From contig NZ_SCVC01000012.1 in NCBI RefSeq assembly GCF_004297405.1, positions 62,001 through 126,000 of the forward strand: 64,000 nucleotides of DNA. The letters are read 5' to 3'. Origin of the DNA: Reyranella sp. Its GTDB lineage: Bacteria; Pseudomonadota; Alphaproteobacteria; Reyranellales; Reyranellaceae. Under the pieces are notes generated by a model that was not told the origin of the DNA, searched no databases, and was given only the letters and a program-made list of their open reading frames with translations. Positions within the stretch are counted from its first letter, which is position 1; every line of letters begins with the position of its first letter. Position numbers and translations under genes: made by a program. Of this stretch, positions 33,757 to 42,725 are shown piece after piece.

Positions 33757-34908
33757 ATGACGACGCAGCCGACTAACGGCGAGATCGAGCGCTATACCGA
33801 TCACTACTTCAATCGCACGAAGCAAGTGATCGGCCGATTCGGCGACGCCCGCGTGACCTACGCCATCTTCATGCGCCGGCCGGTGGTGTTTGCACCGCGG
33901 CTGGCGCTGGAGTGGCTGGAGGAGACAGGCCGGGAGCGCAACACCAAGGTCGAACTCGACCTGCGCTACAACGAGGGCAAGTGGGTCGGCGCCGGTGAGC
34001 CGATGATGTACATCACCGGCTCCTTCTTTCATCTCGTCGATCTCGAGACGATCTTCCTACAGAAGCTGGGGCCGTCGTGTGTCGCGGCCTACAACGCTTG
34101 GACGATGTGCGCCGACCTGCCGAAGGCCGCCTTCCTTGCCATGGACGCGCGCCACTGCGCAGGGCGCGAGATGGCCGAGATGATGGCCTATGCCGCTTCA
34201 GTCGGGTCCGCCCGCGCCAAGCGCAAGGTTGGCGCCATCGGCTTCATTGGTAATGCCACGCACGCGACCGCGCATTTCTTCGGCCGCGAGCAGGGGCTCG
34301 GCACCATGCCGCATGCGCTGATCGGCTATGCCGGTTCGACCCTGCGGGCGGCCGAGATGTTCGCCGAAACCTTCCCGGATGAGCCGATGACCGTGCTGGT
34401 CGATTACTTCGCGCGCGAAGTTTCGGACTCGCTGGATGTCTGCCGCCGCTTCCCGGAGTTGGCGGCCAAGGGAATGCTCTCGTTCCGCCTCGACACGACC
34501 GGCGGCCGCTATATCGAGGGGCTGGACCCGGCGTCGTCCTATGCCGTGCTGGAGCGCTTCTCGCCCGAATCGATCCGTGGCTACAGGAGCGAGGAAGAGC
34601 TGCGTTACCTCGTTGGCACGGGCGTTTCTGCCGCCGCGATTTTCCATCTGCGCGCCGAGCTCGACCGCGCGGGCTTCAATGCGGTGAAGATTGTCGCCTC
34701 TTCGGGATTCGGGCCGGCCAAGTGCCGCGTCATGGCCGAAGCCAAGGCGCCGATCAATGTCGTGGGTACGGGCTCGTTCCTGCCGTCCAACTGGACCGAG
34801 ACCTACGCGACCGCCGACATCGTCGAGTACAACGGCGAGAAGCGTGTGAAGATCGGCCGCGAATTCCTGCATCGCGTCCGTCCCAACGGCAGCACCAAGC
34901 CGCTCTAG
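33757..34908 (+). CDS. pncB: Nicotinate phosphoribosyltransferase family protein
   Basis: A 383-aa protein of the nicotinate phosphoribosyltransferase family, which joins nicotinic acid and PRPP in NAD salvage. Recognisable are the N-terminal TDHYFNRTKQVIGRFGDARV, the mid-protein IGFIGNATHATAHFFGREQG near the substrate pocket, and a C-terminal PRTase barrel with RLDTTGG and KIVASSGFG, where phosphate-binding Gly-rich loops lie. It is of the short family type. A GGGGGAAG ribosome site precedes the ATG. A GST follows 16 bp downstream. Assignment is at family level; nicotinate is the default substrate. Confidence 0.83.
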   Translation: MTTQPTNGEIERYTDHYFNRTKQVIGRFGDARVTYAIFMRRPVVFAPRLALEWLEETGRERNTKVELDLRYNEGKWVGAGEPMMYITGSFFHLVDLETIFLQKLGPSCVAAYNAWTMCADLPKAAFLAMDARHCAGREMAEMMAYAASVGSARAKRKVGAIGFIGNATHATAHFFGREQGLGTMPHALIGYAGSTLRAAEMFAETFPDEPMTVLVDYFAREVSDSLDVCRRFPELAAKGMLSFRLDTTGGRYIEGLDPASSYAVLERFSPESIRGYRSEEELRYLVGTGVSAAAIFHLRAELDRAGFNAVKIVASSGFGPAKCRVMAEAKAPINVVGTGSFLPSNWTETYATADIVEYNGEKRVKIGREFLHRVRPNGSTKPL

Positions 34909-34924
34909 TTTTCGGGAGATCAGT

Positions 34925-35554
34925 ATGCTCAAGCTTTACTATGCGCCGGGCGCCTGCTCGACGGCGTCGCACATTGGCCTCGAGGAAAGCGGCACCGCCT
35001 ACGAATCGCAGGCGCTGAGCTTCGCGAAGAGCGAGCAGAAGACCCCGGAATATCTCAAGGTGAACCCGCGTGGCCGCGTGCCGGCGCTGGTGGTGGACCA
35101 GGGCGCGATCGTCGAGAACACAGCGATCCTCGATTACGTCGCGGCCAAGTATGCGCCGCAACTCATGCCGAAGGACCCCGTCCAGCGGGCGCGGGCGATC
35201 TCGCTGATGGCCTGGTTCTCTAACGCCGTGCATCCGAACTTCACGCATATCGGCCGGCCTGAGCGTTTCGCCACCGATACAGCCGTGTTCGATCACCTGA
35301 AGGCGGTGGGGCGGGAGAATTTCCACGCCAACCTCAAGGAGATCGACGGGCTGCTGGCCGGCAAGACCTGGATCCTGGGCGAGGACTTCTCGGTGGTCGA
35401 CGGCTATGCGCTCGTCTTCTACGGCTGGGGCAAGCGCATCGGCCTCCCCATCGGTGAACTCAAGAACTACACGGCCTGGAAGGATCGCATGCTGGCGCGC
35501 CCGGCCGTGAAGCGCGTCCTGGAGCGTGAGCAGAGCGTCCTGTTGGCGGCCTGA
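34925..35554 (+). CDS. Glutathione S-transferase (beta-like)
   Basis: A 209-aa GST. The N terminus MLKLYYAPGACSTASHIGLE has the A-P-G-A-C-S arrangement of bacterial beta-class enzymes, in which the cysteine can bond to glutathione. NPRGRVPALVVDQGAIVENT supplies the cis-Pro and the E-N-T glutathione contacts. The C-terminal helical domain includes WILGEDFSVVDGYALVFYGW. GGGAGAT lies just before the ATG and pncB ends 16 bp upstream, suggesting co-transcription. The substrate is unknown. Confidence 0.9.
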   Translation: MLKLYYAPGACSTASHIGLEESGTAYESQALSFAKSEQKTPEYLKVNPRGRVPALVVDQGAIVENTAILDYVAAKYAPQLMPKDPVQRARAISLMAWFSNAVHPNFTHIGRPERFATDTAVFDHLKAVGRENFHANLKEIDGLLAGKTWILGEDFSVVDGYALVFYGWGKRIGLPIGELKNYTAWKDRMLARPAVKRVLEREQSVLLAA

Positions 35555-35610
35555 ACACCGTCGACCATGAAGTTGCTTGCTGCCGGAAACATGACCGCCT
35601 ATAACGCGGT

Positions 35611-35625
35611 TGCGAATCATTCGCA
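35611..35625 (+). promoter_or_regulatory. Fur-like 7-1-7 palindrome upstream of the ECF sigma gene
   Basis: TGCGAAT-C-ATTCGCA is a perfect 7-1-7 inverted repeat 21 bp before the sigma-factor start. The spacing and the T-G-x-x-A-A-T core match the classic Fur site TGATAAT-N-ATTATCA at 5 of 7 positions per arm. It would shut off the sigma gene when iron is plentiful. A near copy lies upstream of hemA at 42726. Confidence 0.7.
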
Positions 35626-35646
35626 TATTGGGAGTGGACGGACGGC

Positions 35647-36150
35647 GTGGCCCCGGCGGACCAGATGCTTGCGCTCTACCTGGAGCATCGCAGAGCCCTG
35701 GTGAACTACGCCAACGGCATCGTTCGTGACCGGGCAGGGGCCGAAGACGTCGTCCAGGAGGCCTACCTTCGTCTGAGCGCGGCCAGTCAGGAAATCACTC
35801 ATCCTGTAGGCTACCTCTACCGCATCGTGCGCAATCTGGCGCTCGACTGGGCGCGCCGCTCTACGACCGAGCGACCTGACGCCATGGCCCCAAGTACCCT
35901 GGAGGCCGTGCCGCACGAGGCTCCGTCGGCCGAGCATGTGCTGTTGTTCCGTGACGAATTGCGTCTCCTGCAGGAAGCGCTGGCAGAGCTGCCGGAGCGC
36001 ACCCAGACCGCCTTCCGGATGTACAGGTTGGAAGGACAAACATTGCAGCAGATTGCAAATCATCTCGGCGTTTCCGTTGTGCGTGCCCATCAGCTTGTAA
36101 AAGAGGCGATCGTCCACGCCGCCCATCGGCTCGATCGTTCCGAGCATTGA
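35647..36150 (+). CDS. fecI: ECF RNA polymerase sigma factor, FecI/PvdS-like
   Basis: A 167-aa extracytoplasmic-function sigma factor. Region 2 includes AEDVVQEAYLRLSAA and region 4 LPERTQTAFRMYRLEGQTLQ followed by a helix-turn-helix (IANHLGVSVVRAHQLVKEA). There is no region 3, as in ECF factors. The start is taken as GTG at 35647, with ATG at 35665 as an alternative. It is followed by fecR and a TonB-dependent receptor, the cell-surface-signalling arrangement. A Fur-like palindrome sits directly upstream, and promoters CCTTAAA-N15-CCGTCT before the next two genes are its probable targets. Confidence 0.9.
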   Translation: MAPADQMLALYLEHRRALVNYANGIVRDRAGAEDVVQEAYLRLSAASQEITHPVGYLYRIVRNLALDWARRSTTERPDAMAPSTLEAVPHEAPSAEHVLLFRDELRLLQEALAELPERTQTAFRMYRLEGQTLQQIANHLGVSVVRAHQLVKEAIVHAAHRLDRSEH

Positions 36151-36164
36151 TTTTTTTGAGCGAG

Positions 36165-36193
36165 CCTTAAAAGTCGGCGACGGAAACCGTCTG
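36165..36193 (+). promoter_or_regulatory. Predicted ECF-sigma promoter of fecR
   Basis: CCTTAAA (36165-36171), 15 bases, then CCGTCTG (36187-36193). The same two blocks at the same spacing recur before the receptor gene. The TAAA...CGT pattern resembles the iron-starvation promoters of PvdS/FecI-type sigma factors. The predicted transcription start would be about 20 bases before fecR. Confidence 0.7.
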
Positions 36194-36218
36194 TTCGTGT
36201 GAGGCAAAAGAGAGATCG

Positions 36219-37181
36219 GTGGACCCAGCAGCGGACGACGGAGACTTGTTGCGCGAGGAGGCTGCGGACTGGCTGCTGCGACTGCAGGCGTCGCCGGGCG
36301 ATGCGGCCGTGCGTGCCGGCGTCGACGCTTGGCTTGCCGCAAACGAAGCCCATCGCCGGGCCTATCGCAGCGTCGAGCGCGTCTGGCGCGTATCGGCTGG
36401 CCTTCCTGCGGTTGCCCCTGCGGAGATTTCCGCGATTCCTACACAGCGCGCCGGGCGCATGCGTCGCGCCATGGCCTTGGCCGGTATCGCCTTGGCGGCT
36501 TGCCTGGCGCTGTACTTCTTTCCCGCACTGCAGCTTCGTCTGCAGGCCGACCACCTGACAGGCGTCGCGGAGTTGCGCACGCTGACTCTGGATGATGGCA
36601 GCATCGTCTATCTCGACGCCGAGAGCGCCATTGCCGTCCGATACGATGCAGGACGGCGAGAGATTGCGCTGCTGGCTGGCCAGGCGTTTTTCGAGGTCGT
36701 GCCGGCAAAGGATCGGCCGTTCATCGTCACGGCCGGCGAGGTGAGCGTGACCGTCACCGGTACGGCCTTCGACGTGCGTTCGTCGGACGATAGCGTGACC
36801 GTCGGCGTGCAATCGGGGACCGTCGAGGTCCGGCTCGATCGCGGCACCCGACTGGCAGCGACGCTGACGCGTGGCGAGCGGCTCAGGGTGAGCGGTGAGG
36901 GTAGGCAGGTCGCGAAGTCGGAGATCGCGCCGGAAGACGTCGCTTCGTGGCGTGAGCGCCGCCTGATCGTCGATGGCGCGACACTAAGCGAGGTCGTCGC
37001 GGAACTGGACCGGCATCATCCTGGCCTCATCGTGCTTCGTGATCGCTCGCTCGGCGACCGTCGCATCACGGGAGTCTTCGATCTGCGTCATCCCGTCGAG
37101 GCATTGCAGGCGGTGGCGCACACGCAGCAGGCGTCTGTCGTCGAGATCACGCCCTACCTGCTGATCGTCTCGGCGCGATAA
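36219..37181 (+). CDS. fecR: FecR-family anti-sigma/signal-transducing membrane protein
   Basis: A 320-aa inner-membrane protein. The N-terminal cytoplasmic DUF4880-type domain (LLREEAADWLLRLQASPGDA and HRRAYRSVERVWR) should bind the sigma factor. One transmembrane helix (MALAGIALAACLALYFFPAL) is at about residues 87-105. The periplasmic FecR domain (TLDDGSIVYLDAESAIAV, FEVVPAKDRPFIVTAGEVSV) follows, then a C-terminal STN-like subdomain (ITGVFDLRHPVEALQAVA) that contacts the receptor. The start is GTG at 36219. It transmits receptor occupancy to the ECF sigma factor encoded just upstream. Confidence 0.9.
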   Translation: MDPAADDGDLLREEAADWLLRLQASPGDAAVRAGVDAWLAANEAHRRAYRSVERVWRVSAGLPAVAPAEISAIPTQRAGRMRRAMALAGIALAACLALYFFPALQLRLQADHLTGVAELRTLTLDDGSIVYLDAESAIAVRYDAGRREIALLAGQAFFEVVPAKDRPFIVTAGEVSVTVTGTAFDVRSSDDSVTVGVQSGTVEVRLDRGTRLAATLTRGERLRVSGEGRQVAKSEIAPEDVASWRERRLIVDGATLSEVVAELDRHHPGLIVLRDRSLGDRRITGVFDLRHPVEALQAVAHTQQASVVEITPYLLIVSAR

Positions 37182-37197
37182 AATTTTGCCGATCGTC

Positions 37198-37226
37198 CCT
37201 TAAATCCAACTTCCCTCGGCCGTCTT
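37198..37226 (+). promoter_or_regulatory. Predicted ECF-sigma promoter of the TonB-dependent receptor
   Basis: CCTTAAA (37198-37204), 15 bases, then CCGTCTT (37220-37226), identical in blocks and spacing to the element before fecR. The start codon lies about 50 bases downstream. Confidence 0.72.
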
Positions 37227-37276
37227 CTCAGCGACTACCGTGACCCGCCGGCACGGACTATCCGGGGGATTCTTTC

Positions 37277-39682
37277 GTGTTCAAAGGCTTGTTCGTTGCC
37301 GCGATCGCGGTGGTATTGCTGAATGGAACGGTAGCGAAGGCGCAGTCCGATCGCGTATCGAATTTCGACATCACCGCGCAATCGCTTGGACAAGCTTTGA
37401 CGGCATTCGGTCGGCAATCCGGTACACAGATCGCGGTCGACACCGCATCGATCGCCGGCAAGACCAGTAGTGGCATCAATGGCGCGATGACGGCGGAGCA
37501 GGCGCTGCGGCAGCTCCTTGCCGGCACGGGATTGACCTTCCAGTTCACGTCGGCAAATGCCGTGACGGTTTCGGGGGTGCCGGGAGCGGGCTCGGGTGTC
37601 CTGCAGATCGATCCCGTGCAAGTGCAGGGCGCACATGTGCCGCAGCAGGCGATGATCGATAACATCCCGCCCCCTTACGCAGGCGGCCAGGTCGCGACGG
37701 GTGGTCAGCTCGGCTTGCTCGGCAATCGCGATGTCATGGATACGCCGTTCAACCAGACGAGCTACACGGCCAAGAAGGCGCAGGATCAACAAGCCCAGAC
37801 CGTTCGAGACGTACTGATCGACGATCCTTCGGCGCGGATGACCTACGCCGACGGCACGGCCGCCGACGATACGGTCTACATCCGCGGCTTCACCGTTCCG
37901 GCCGACACGTTCTCCTATGGCGGTCTCTACGGCATGTTGCCGACTTTCTCGGTCATGGCGGAGCTGGCGGAACGCATCGAGATCCTGAAGGGTCCCAGTG
38001 CCATGGTGAACGGCATGCCGCCGGCGACGGCAATCGGCGGCACGGTCAACATCGTCCCCAAGCGTGCACCAGACCACGACCTTACCCAGGTGACGGCCGC
38101 CTATACGTCGAACAGCCAGTTTAGCGGTCACGCCGACATTGGCCGCCGCTTCGGTTCGGACAAGCAGTTCGGCGTGCGTTTCAACGGCGTCTATCGCGGT
38201 GGCCAGACGCCGGTGGAATGGATGGCCGACACGCGGGCGTTGGCGCTGTTCGGCCTCGACTATCGCGGTGAACGAGTGCGTCTGTCGGCTGATCTTGGTT
38301 ACCAGTACCAGTACATCAGCGGCGCCCTGCCATATCTCGGCCTCTCGCCAGGCATCCCACTTCCTTGGGCTCCCAAGGCCAACTCGAACCCGGGCGAGCC
38401 CTGGAACTTCAGCGAGCGCAAGGACCTGTTCGGTGTCGTGAGAGGCGAGTTCGACCTGACCGAGCGCATCACGGCCTATGCTGCCTTTGGTGCACACGAC
38501 AACAGGCGCGCGGCCCTATCCGGTGGCGCCCGGCTGACTGTCACCAACTTCAACGGCAACGTTACCTCGTCGCCCTACAACCAGAGCGTCTACACGCAGT
38601 ATCTCACCGGCGAGGTCGGGCTGCGGGGACGTGCCGAGACCGGCCCGATCGGGCACGAGTTCGCGCTGTCAGCGACCGGGTTCCGGCGCGAGGACGGGCT
38701 CGGTGTCGTGAACGGCACGCCCTTCGCCTCCAACATCTACAATCCCACCGTCATCGCGCGACCCAATCTCGCGCAACCTCAATCCAACAAGGTGTCGTCG
38801 CTGGAGCAGAGCAGCTTCGCCATCGCCGATACGCTGACCGCCGCCGAGAAGCGCATCCAGCTCACCGTCGGCGCGCGCCTGCAGCGCGTGCAGGCCACCA
38901 ACTTCGTCGCGGCCTCGGGCGCGGTGGTCAACAGCTACGACCAAAGCGCGCTGACGCCTGCCGTCGCCCTGGTCTTCAAGCCCTGGGAGAACGTCTCGAT
39001 CTACGGCAATTTCATCCAGGGCCTGCAGCAGGGCATCGTCGTCCCGGCCAATTTCACCAACGCTGGCACGATCTTCCCACCCTACAAGTCGACGCAATTC
39101 GAGGCCGGCGTGAAGGTCGACTGGGGCAAGCTGACCACGACTGCGAGTGTCTTCCAGATCAACCAGCCGAGCGTGATCACGGACGTCGCCACCAACTCGC
39201 AAGTCTTGGCCGGGGAACAGCGCAACCAGGGGCTGGAGTTCAACTTCTTCGGCGAAGCGACGGAGGGCGTGCGCATCGTCGGTGGTGCGATGTTCCTGAG
39301 CGCCGTTCTCGCCAAGACCCAGGGTGGCCTCACGGATGGCTGGATCGCGCCGCTGACGCCCGGCGTCCAACTCAATCTCGGCACCGAAGTGGATATTCCG
39401 TTCGTGCCCGGGCTGACCTTGACCGGCCGCGCCATTTACACCGGCGCCCAGTACATCGACACGACCTATCCGCGGCGCATGCTGCCCGAATGGACGCGCT
39501 TCGACCTGGGGATGCGCTACACCTTCGACAATTTCAGAAGCCCGACCGCGAAGCCGATCACCATCCGCTTCAATGTCGACAACGTTCTCGACACGACCTA
39601 TTGGGCGGGTGGGGGCGGTGCGACCTCCTTGCTCCTGGGGGCACCGCGGACCTTCCGTCTCTCGACCTCGTTCGACTTCTGA
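37277..39682 (+). CDS. TonB-dependent siderophore receptor with STN signalling domain
   Basis: An 801-aa outer-membrane receptor. The order is a signal peptide ending near AKAQS, an STN (secretin/TonB short) domain at about residues 30-110 (FDITAQSLGQALTAFGRQSG), a plug at about 160-290 (IRGFTVPADTFSYGGLYG, RIEILKGPSAMVNGMPP, GGTVNIVPKRAP), then a 22-strand barrel ending RLSTSFDF with a terminal aromatic residue. The start codon is GTG. The STN domain marks it as a transducer for the upstream FecR/ECF pair, so binding of its ferric ligand should induce the locus. The plug resembles ferric-siderophore receptors (FpvA/FhuE-like); the actual ligand is unknown. Confidence 0.92.
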   Translation: MFKGLFVAAIAVVLLNGTVAKAQSDRVSNFDITAQSLGQALTAFGRQSGTQIAVDTASIAGKTSSGINGAMTAEQALRQLLAGTGLTFQFTSANAVTVSGVPGAGSGVLQIDPVQVQGAHVPQQAMIDNIPPPYAGGQVATGGQLGLLGNRDVMDTPFNQTSYTAKKAQDQQAQTVRDVLIDDPSARMTYADGTAADDTVYIRGFTVPADTFSYGGLYGMLPTFSVMAELAERIEILKGPSAMVNGMPPATAIGGTVNIVPKRAPDHDLTQVTAAYTSNSQFSGHADIGRRFGSDKQFGVRFNGVYRGGQTPVEWMADTRALALFGLDYRGERVRLSADLGYQYQYISGALPYLGLSPGIPLPWAPKANSNPGEPWNFSERKDLFGVVRGEFDLTERITAYAAFGAHDNRRAALSGGARLTVTNFNGNVTSSPYNQSVYTQYLTGEVGLRGRAETGPIGHEFALSATGFRREDGLGVVNGTPFASNIYNPTVIARPNLAQPQSNKVSSLEQSSFAIADTLTAAEKRIQLTVGARLQRVQATNFVAASGAVVNSYDQSALTPAVALVFKPWENVSIYGNFIQGLQQGIVVPANFTNAGTIFPPYKSTQFEAGVKVDWGKLTTTASVFQINQPSVITDVATNSQVLAGEQRNQGLEFNFFGEATEGVRIVGGAMFLSAVLAKTQGGLTDGWIAPLTPGVQLNLGTEVDIPFVPGLTLTGRAIYTGAQYIDTTYPRRMLPEWTRFDLGMRYTFDNFRSPTAKPITIRFNVDNVLDTTYWAGGGGATSLLLGAPRTFRLSTSFDF

Positions 39683-39708
39683 TCGCGCGGGGCGATAAAG
39701 CCCGCAGC

Positions 39709-40116
39709 TCAGCCGACGACGAAACTCTGATACATGAACTGCAGGTCCTGGCTTTCCTGCGGGGTGATCTCGCCGTCGAGGACACGCGCTTCCCAGTTCC
39801 TGAGTTTGCGCTTGATGTCGGCCGGTGTGCGTGGGCTCAGCAGCACCATGAAGAATTGCTCATGGGGCGAGAGATCACGTTCGCGCCGATAGCCGAAGGG
39901 GCCGGCGCTGACGGCACGCGGCGGCGGTTCCGACGGTAGGGCGGGTGTGGAAGCCGAGCGGGGAAGCACCGCCGTGTCGATCACCTGATCCCACGTGAGA
40001 CCCGCCTCGCGCACCATGGCCGAAGCAAGTTTTGCGGCTGCCAGCGCCTCTTCGGCGTGGCTGCTGTCCAGGATCTCCAGAACCTTGACCAAGGTGTTAC
40101 GATTAAAGGTCGACAC
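39709..40116 (-). CDS. Hypothetical protein with DUF2786-like N terminus
   Basis: A 135-aa soluble protein, GTG start at 40116. Residues 8-45 (KVLEILDSSHAEEALAAAKL followed by ASAMVREAGL) resemble the short helical segment seen in DUF2786-type proteins. A Pro/Ser-rich linker (about 53-70) follows, then a C-terminal helical part (RDLSPHEQFFMVLLSPRTPA, IKRKLRNWEARVLDGEIT). No transmembrane segment or signal is visible. It is convergent with the receptor gene (26-bp gap) and divergent from the MFS gene. Function not known. Confidence 0.7.
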   Translation of the reverse strand: MSTFNRNTLVKVLEILDSSHAEEALAAAKLASAMVREAGLTWDQVIDTAVLPRSASTPALPSEPPPRAVSAGPFGYRRERDLSPHEQFFMVLLSPRTPADIKRKLRNWEARVLDGEITPQESQDLQFMYQSFVVG

Positions 40117-40187
40117 GAAAATATGTGCCTTTGACTAATGAATGAGCAACGTGCACTAAGTGCCTACAAGATATAGATGGATTTGCC

Positions 40188-41429
40188 TTGGATCAAGCCA
40201 AGAGCCCACCGCCTTCTCCCGACGCTTCTTCGGCCTTTCCCGTCTACCTCGCCGGCCTCGGCACCTGGTTCGTGCCGCTCGGCATCCAGATGGTGCTGTT
40301 CCCGTGGCTGGTCGCGGTGGTGCTGCGCATGGACGCCTTTGCCGTCGGTGTCGCGCAGGCGGCCGTCATGGCGCCCTCGCTGCTGTTCCTGCCGCTGGGT
40401 GGCTTGGTCGCCGACCGCGGTAACCCGCGTCGCTTGCTGCTGCTCTATCACATGCTCTATGCAGCACCTCCGCTGGCGCTGGCGGCGCTGCTGTGGTCGG
40501 GCGGGCAGGGCGCGCTCAGCTATCCGCTGCTGATCGCCTACGGTATTGCCGCTGGCGCGATCGGCGCGTTCGCCATCCCGACACGCGATGCGTTGCTGCC
40601 GGTGGTCGCGACGAAAGGGGCGTTGCCGCGCGCGGTGGCGCTGGCCACGGCGCTCCAGTTCGGCGGTCAGCTCCTAGGCATCGGCTTCGCCTCGTCAGCC
40701 GACCGCTTCGGCGCCGTGCCTCTCCTGTTGCTGCATGCTGGCATGGTGTTGGTGGGCTGCCTTGCCGTGAGGAAGCTGCCTGATCCACCCCCGCATCCGC
40801 CAGGCGCCCACGCCGGCTTCTGGCGCAGTGTCGGTGAGGGCGTATCGGCGGCGGCCAAGTCGGACCAGATCTGGCCGGTGCTCCTGCTGAACTTCGGCGT
40901 CGGCGTCTTCTATGTCGGGCCATTCATGGCCGTGCTGCCGCTGGTCGTGCGCGACAACTATCACGGCGGCGCGCTCGAACTTTCCTATGTCAACTTGGCC
41001 TTCTGGGCGGCGACCATCGTGGCCAGCATGGCGCTGGTCGGCCTGGCGCGACGCTTCACCTTGCGCGGCCGGTTGATCGGCGTCGCGGTGATGGTCGGGG
41101 CAGGGGTGCTGTTCGCCATGGCGACGCTGCCGCCGTTCCCGGTGTTCGTGGCGCTGAACTTCGTCTGGGGCATCGGCGCCGGCATCACCATGACGCAGAG
41201 CCGTACGGTGGTGCAGATCGTGGCGCCGGCGACGCATCGGGCCCGCCTGATGTCGCTTTTCCAGCTAGGCTTGAGCGGTGGCGGCCCGATCGGCGCTTTC
41301 CTGACGGGAACGATCTGTTCGATGTGGGGCCTGAAGACGGCGATGCTGCTGCCGGCCGTGGCCATGCTCCTGCTGATCGGTGTCGTGCTGGTCCGCTCGC
41401 GCCTCTGGACGATGCGGACGGTGGAGTAG
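40188..41429 (+). CDS. MFS transporter (MFS_3/EntS-like)
   Basis: A 413-aa major-facilitator protein with 12 hydrophobic helices. The loop 2-3 motif LGGLVADRGNPRRLLL matches the MFS signature, and the overall pattern resembles EntS-like exporters. The start is taken as TTG at 40188, since no in-frame ATG lies before the first helix (FPVYLAGLGTWFVPLGIQMV). It follows the iron-uptake locus, so siderophore export is possible but not shown; no siderophore biosynthesis genes are in the window. Its stop lies 3 bp from the stop of the convergent hemA gene. Confidence 0.85.
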   Translation: MDQAKSPPPSPDASSAFPVYLAGLGTWFVPLGIQMVLFPWLVAVVLRMDAFAVGVAQAAVMAPSLLFLPLGGLVADRGNPRRLLLLYHMLYAAPPLALAALLWSGGQGALSYPLLIAYGIAAGAIGAFAIPTRDALLPVVATKGALPRAVALATALQFGGQLLGIGFASSADRFGAVPLLLLHAGMVLVGCLAVRKLPDPPPHPPGAHAGFWRSVGEGVSAAAKSDQIWPVLLLNFGVGVFYVGPFMAVLPLVVRDNYHGGALELSYVNLAFWAATIVASMALVGLARRFTLRGRLIGVAVMVGAGVLFAMATLPPFPVFVALNFVWGIGAGITMTQSRTVVQIVAPATHRARLMSLFQLGLSGGGPIGAFLTGTICSMWGLKTAMLLPAVAMLLLIGVVLVRSRLWTMRTVE

Positions 41430-41432
41430 TCG

Positions 41433-42656
41433 CTACTCCGCTGCTGCCTTCGAGGCGAGGCCCAGCGTCTGCCAGACATCCTGGAGAGCGTCGACCAGCC
41501 GTGCCATATCCTCGTCACCGTGCAACGGCGTCGGGGTGAGGCGCAGCCGTTCGGTGCCGCGCGGCACCGTCGGGTAATTGATCGGCTGCACGTAGATCGC
41601 ATGGCGCTCCATCAGCAGGTCGCTTGCCTGCTTGCAGAGCCCAGCGTCGCCCACGAACACCGGCACGATGTGCGTGACCGAGGGCATTACCGGCAGGCCG
41701 GCGGCGGCAAGGCGGCGCTTCAGGGTCGCGGCGCGTTCCTGGTGGCGCACGCGCAACTCCGGTTGGTTGCGCACGAGGCGCACGCTGGCGAGCGCCGCCG
41801 CGGCGATGGCCGGCGGCAGCGACGTCGTAAAGATGAAGCCCGAGCCACAGGAGCGCACGAAGTCGACCGTGGCCTCGGTCGAGGCGATGTAACCACCCAC
41901 GACGCCAAAGGCTTTGGCGAGCGTCGCCTGCACGATATCGACCTTGTCGAGCGCACCGTCGCGTTCGGCGACACCGCCGCCGCTGTCGCCGTACATGCCC
42001 ACGGCATGGACTTCATCGAGATAGGTGAGGGCGCCGTAGCGATGGGCGACGTCGCAGATCTCGTTGATCGGCGAAATGTCGCCATCCATCGAGTAGACCG
42101 ACTCGAAAGCCACGATCTTGGGCGTCGCGGGATCGGCCGCGGCCAGCAACTCCTCGAGGTGGCGTACGTCGTTGTGGCGGAAGATCTTGCGCACGGCGCC
42201 CGAGTGGCGGATGCCCGCGATCATCGAGGCGTGGTTGAAGGCGTCGGAGTAGAGCTCACAGCCGGGCAGCATGGCGCCGAGCGTTTGCAGGGTCGTCTCG
42301 TTGGCGACATAGCCCGAGGTGAAAACGAGGGCCGCCTGCTTGTTGTGGAGGGCGGCCAGCTCGCGCTCGAGCGCGGCGTGTAGCGTGTTGGTGCCGGAGA
42401 TGTTGCGCGTACCACCAGCGCCTGATCCCTGGGCGCCAATCGCGGCCTGCATCGCCTCCACGACGGCGGGATGCTGGCCCATGGCGAGATAGTCGTTGCT
42501 GCACCAGACGGTGACGTCGCGTGGCGGCTGGCCTTCGCGATGTAGACGCGCCCGCGGGAAGGCGCCCACGATCCGCTCCAGCTCGGCGAAGACACGATAT
42601 CGTCCTTCGTCGCGCAGGCGTCCGAGATGGCCGGTGAAGAATGCCTCGTAATCCAT
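41433..42656 (-). CDS. hemA: 5-aminolevulinate synthase
   Basis: A 407-aa PLP enzyme that condenses glycine and succinyl-CoA to 5-aminolevulinate, the C4 route to haem used by alphaproteobacteria. It shows [20 protein letters not shown] at the N terminus, [26 protein letters not shown], the cofactor-binding [10 protein letters not shown], the PLP-lysine segment [14 protein letters not shown] and [13 protein letters not shown]. The ATG at 42656 matches the family start; a GTG at 42698 would add 14 residues. The upstream 90 bases hold a Fur-like palindrome and a pair of 10-bp direct repeats, consistent with iron control of haem synthesis. Confidence 0.95.
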   Translation of the reverse strand: MDYEAFFTGHLGRLRDEGRYRVFAELERIVGAFPRARLHREGQPPRDVTVWCSNDYLAMGQHPAVVEAMQAAIGAQGSGAGGTRNISGTNTLHAALERELAALHNKQAALVFTSGYVANETTLQTLGAMLPGCELYSDAFNHASMIAGIRHSGAVRKIFRHNDVRHLEELLAAADPATPKIVAFESVYSMDGDISPINEICDVAHRYGALTYLDEVHAVGMYGDSGGGVAERDGALDKVDIVQATLAKAFGVVGGYIASTEATVDFVRSCGSGFIFTTSLPPAIAAAALASVRLVRNQPELRVRHQERAATLKRRLAAAGLPVMPSVTHIVPVFVGDAGLCKQASDLLMERHAIYVQPINYPTVPRGTERLRLTPTPLHGDEDMARLVDALQDVWQTLGLASKAAAE

Positions 42657-42664
42657 CGAGGCCG

Positions 42665-42708
42665 ATTTTAGTCGTGTTGCCGCTTCTAAAGCAGACACAT
42701 TTTAGTCG
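42665..42708 (-). repeat. Direct repeat pair flanking an Irr-like half-site upstream of hemA
   Basis: The 10-mer CGACTAAAAT (minus strand) occurs twice, at 42699-42708 and 42665-42674. Between them GCTTTAGAAGC (42682-42692) is a short inverted repeat containing TTTAGAA, which resembles an Irr/ICE half-site. Only one half-site is seen, so Irr binding is uncertain. The repeats lie in the hemA 5' region. Confidence 0.45.
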
Positions 42709-42725
42709 CGGACAATGCCTCCAGT

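Noticed and set aside
40183-40196. TTGCC-TTGG-ATCAA, an FNR-like sequence at the MFS start codon.
   Set aside because: Only one half-site is good, and the position over the start codon does not suit activation.
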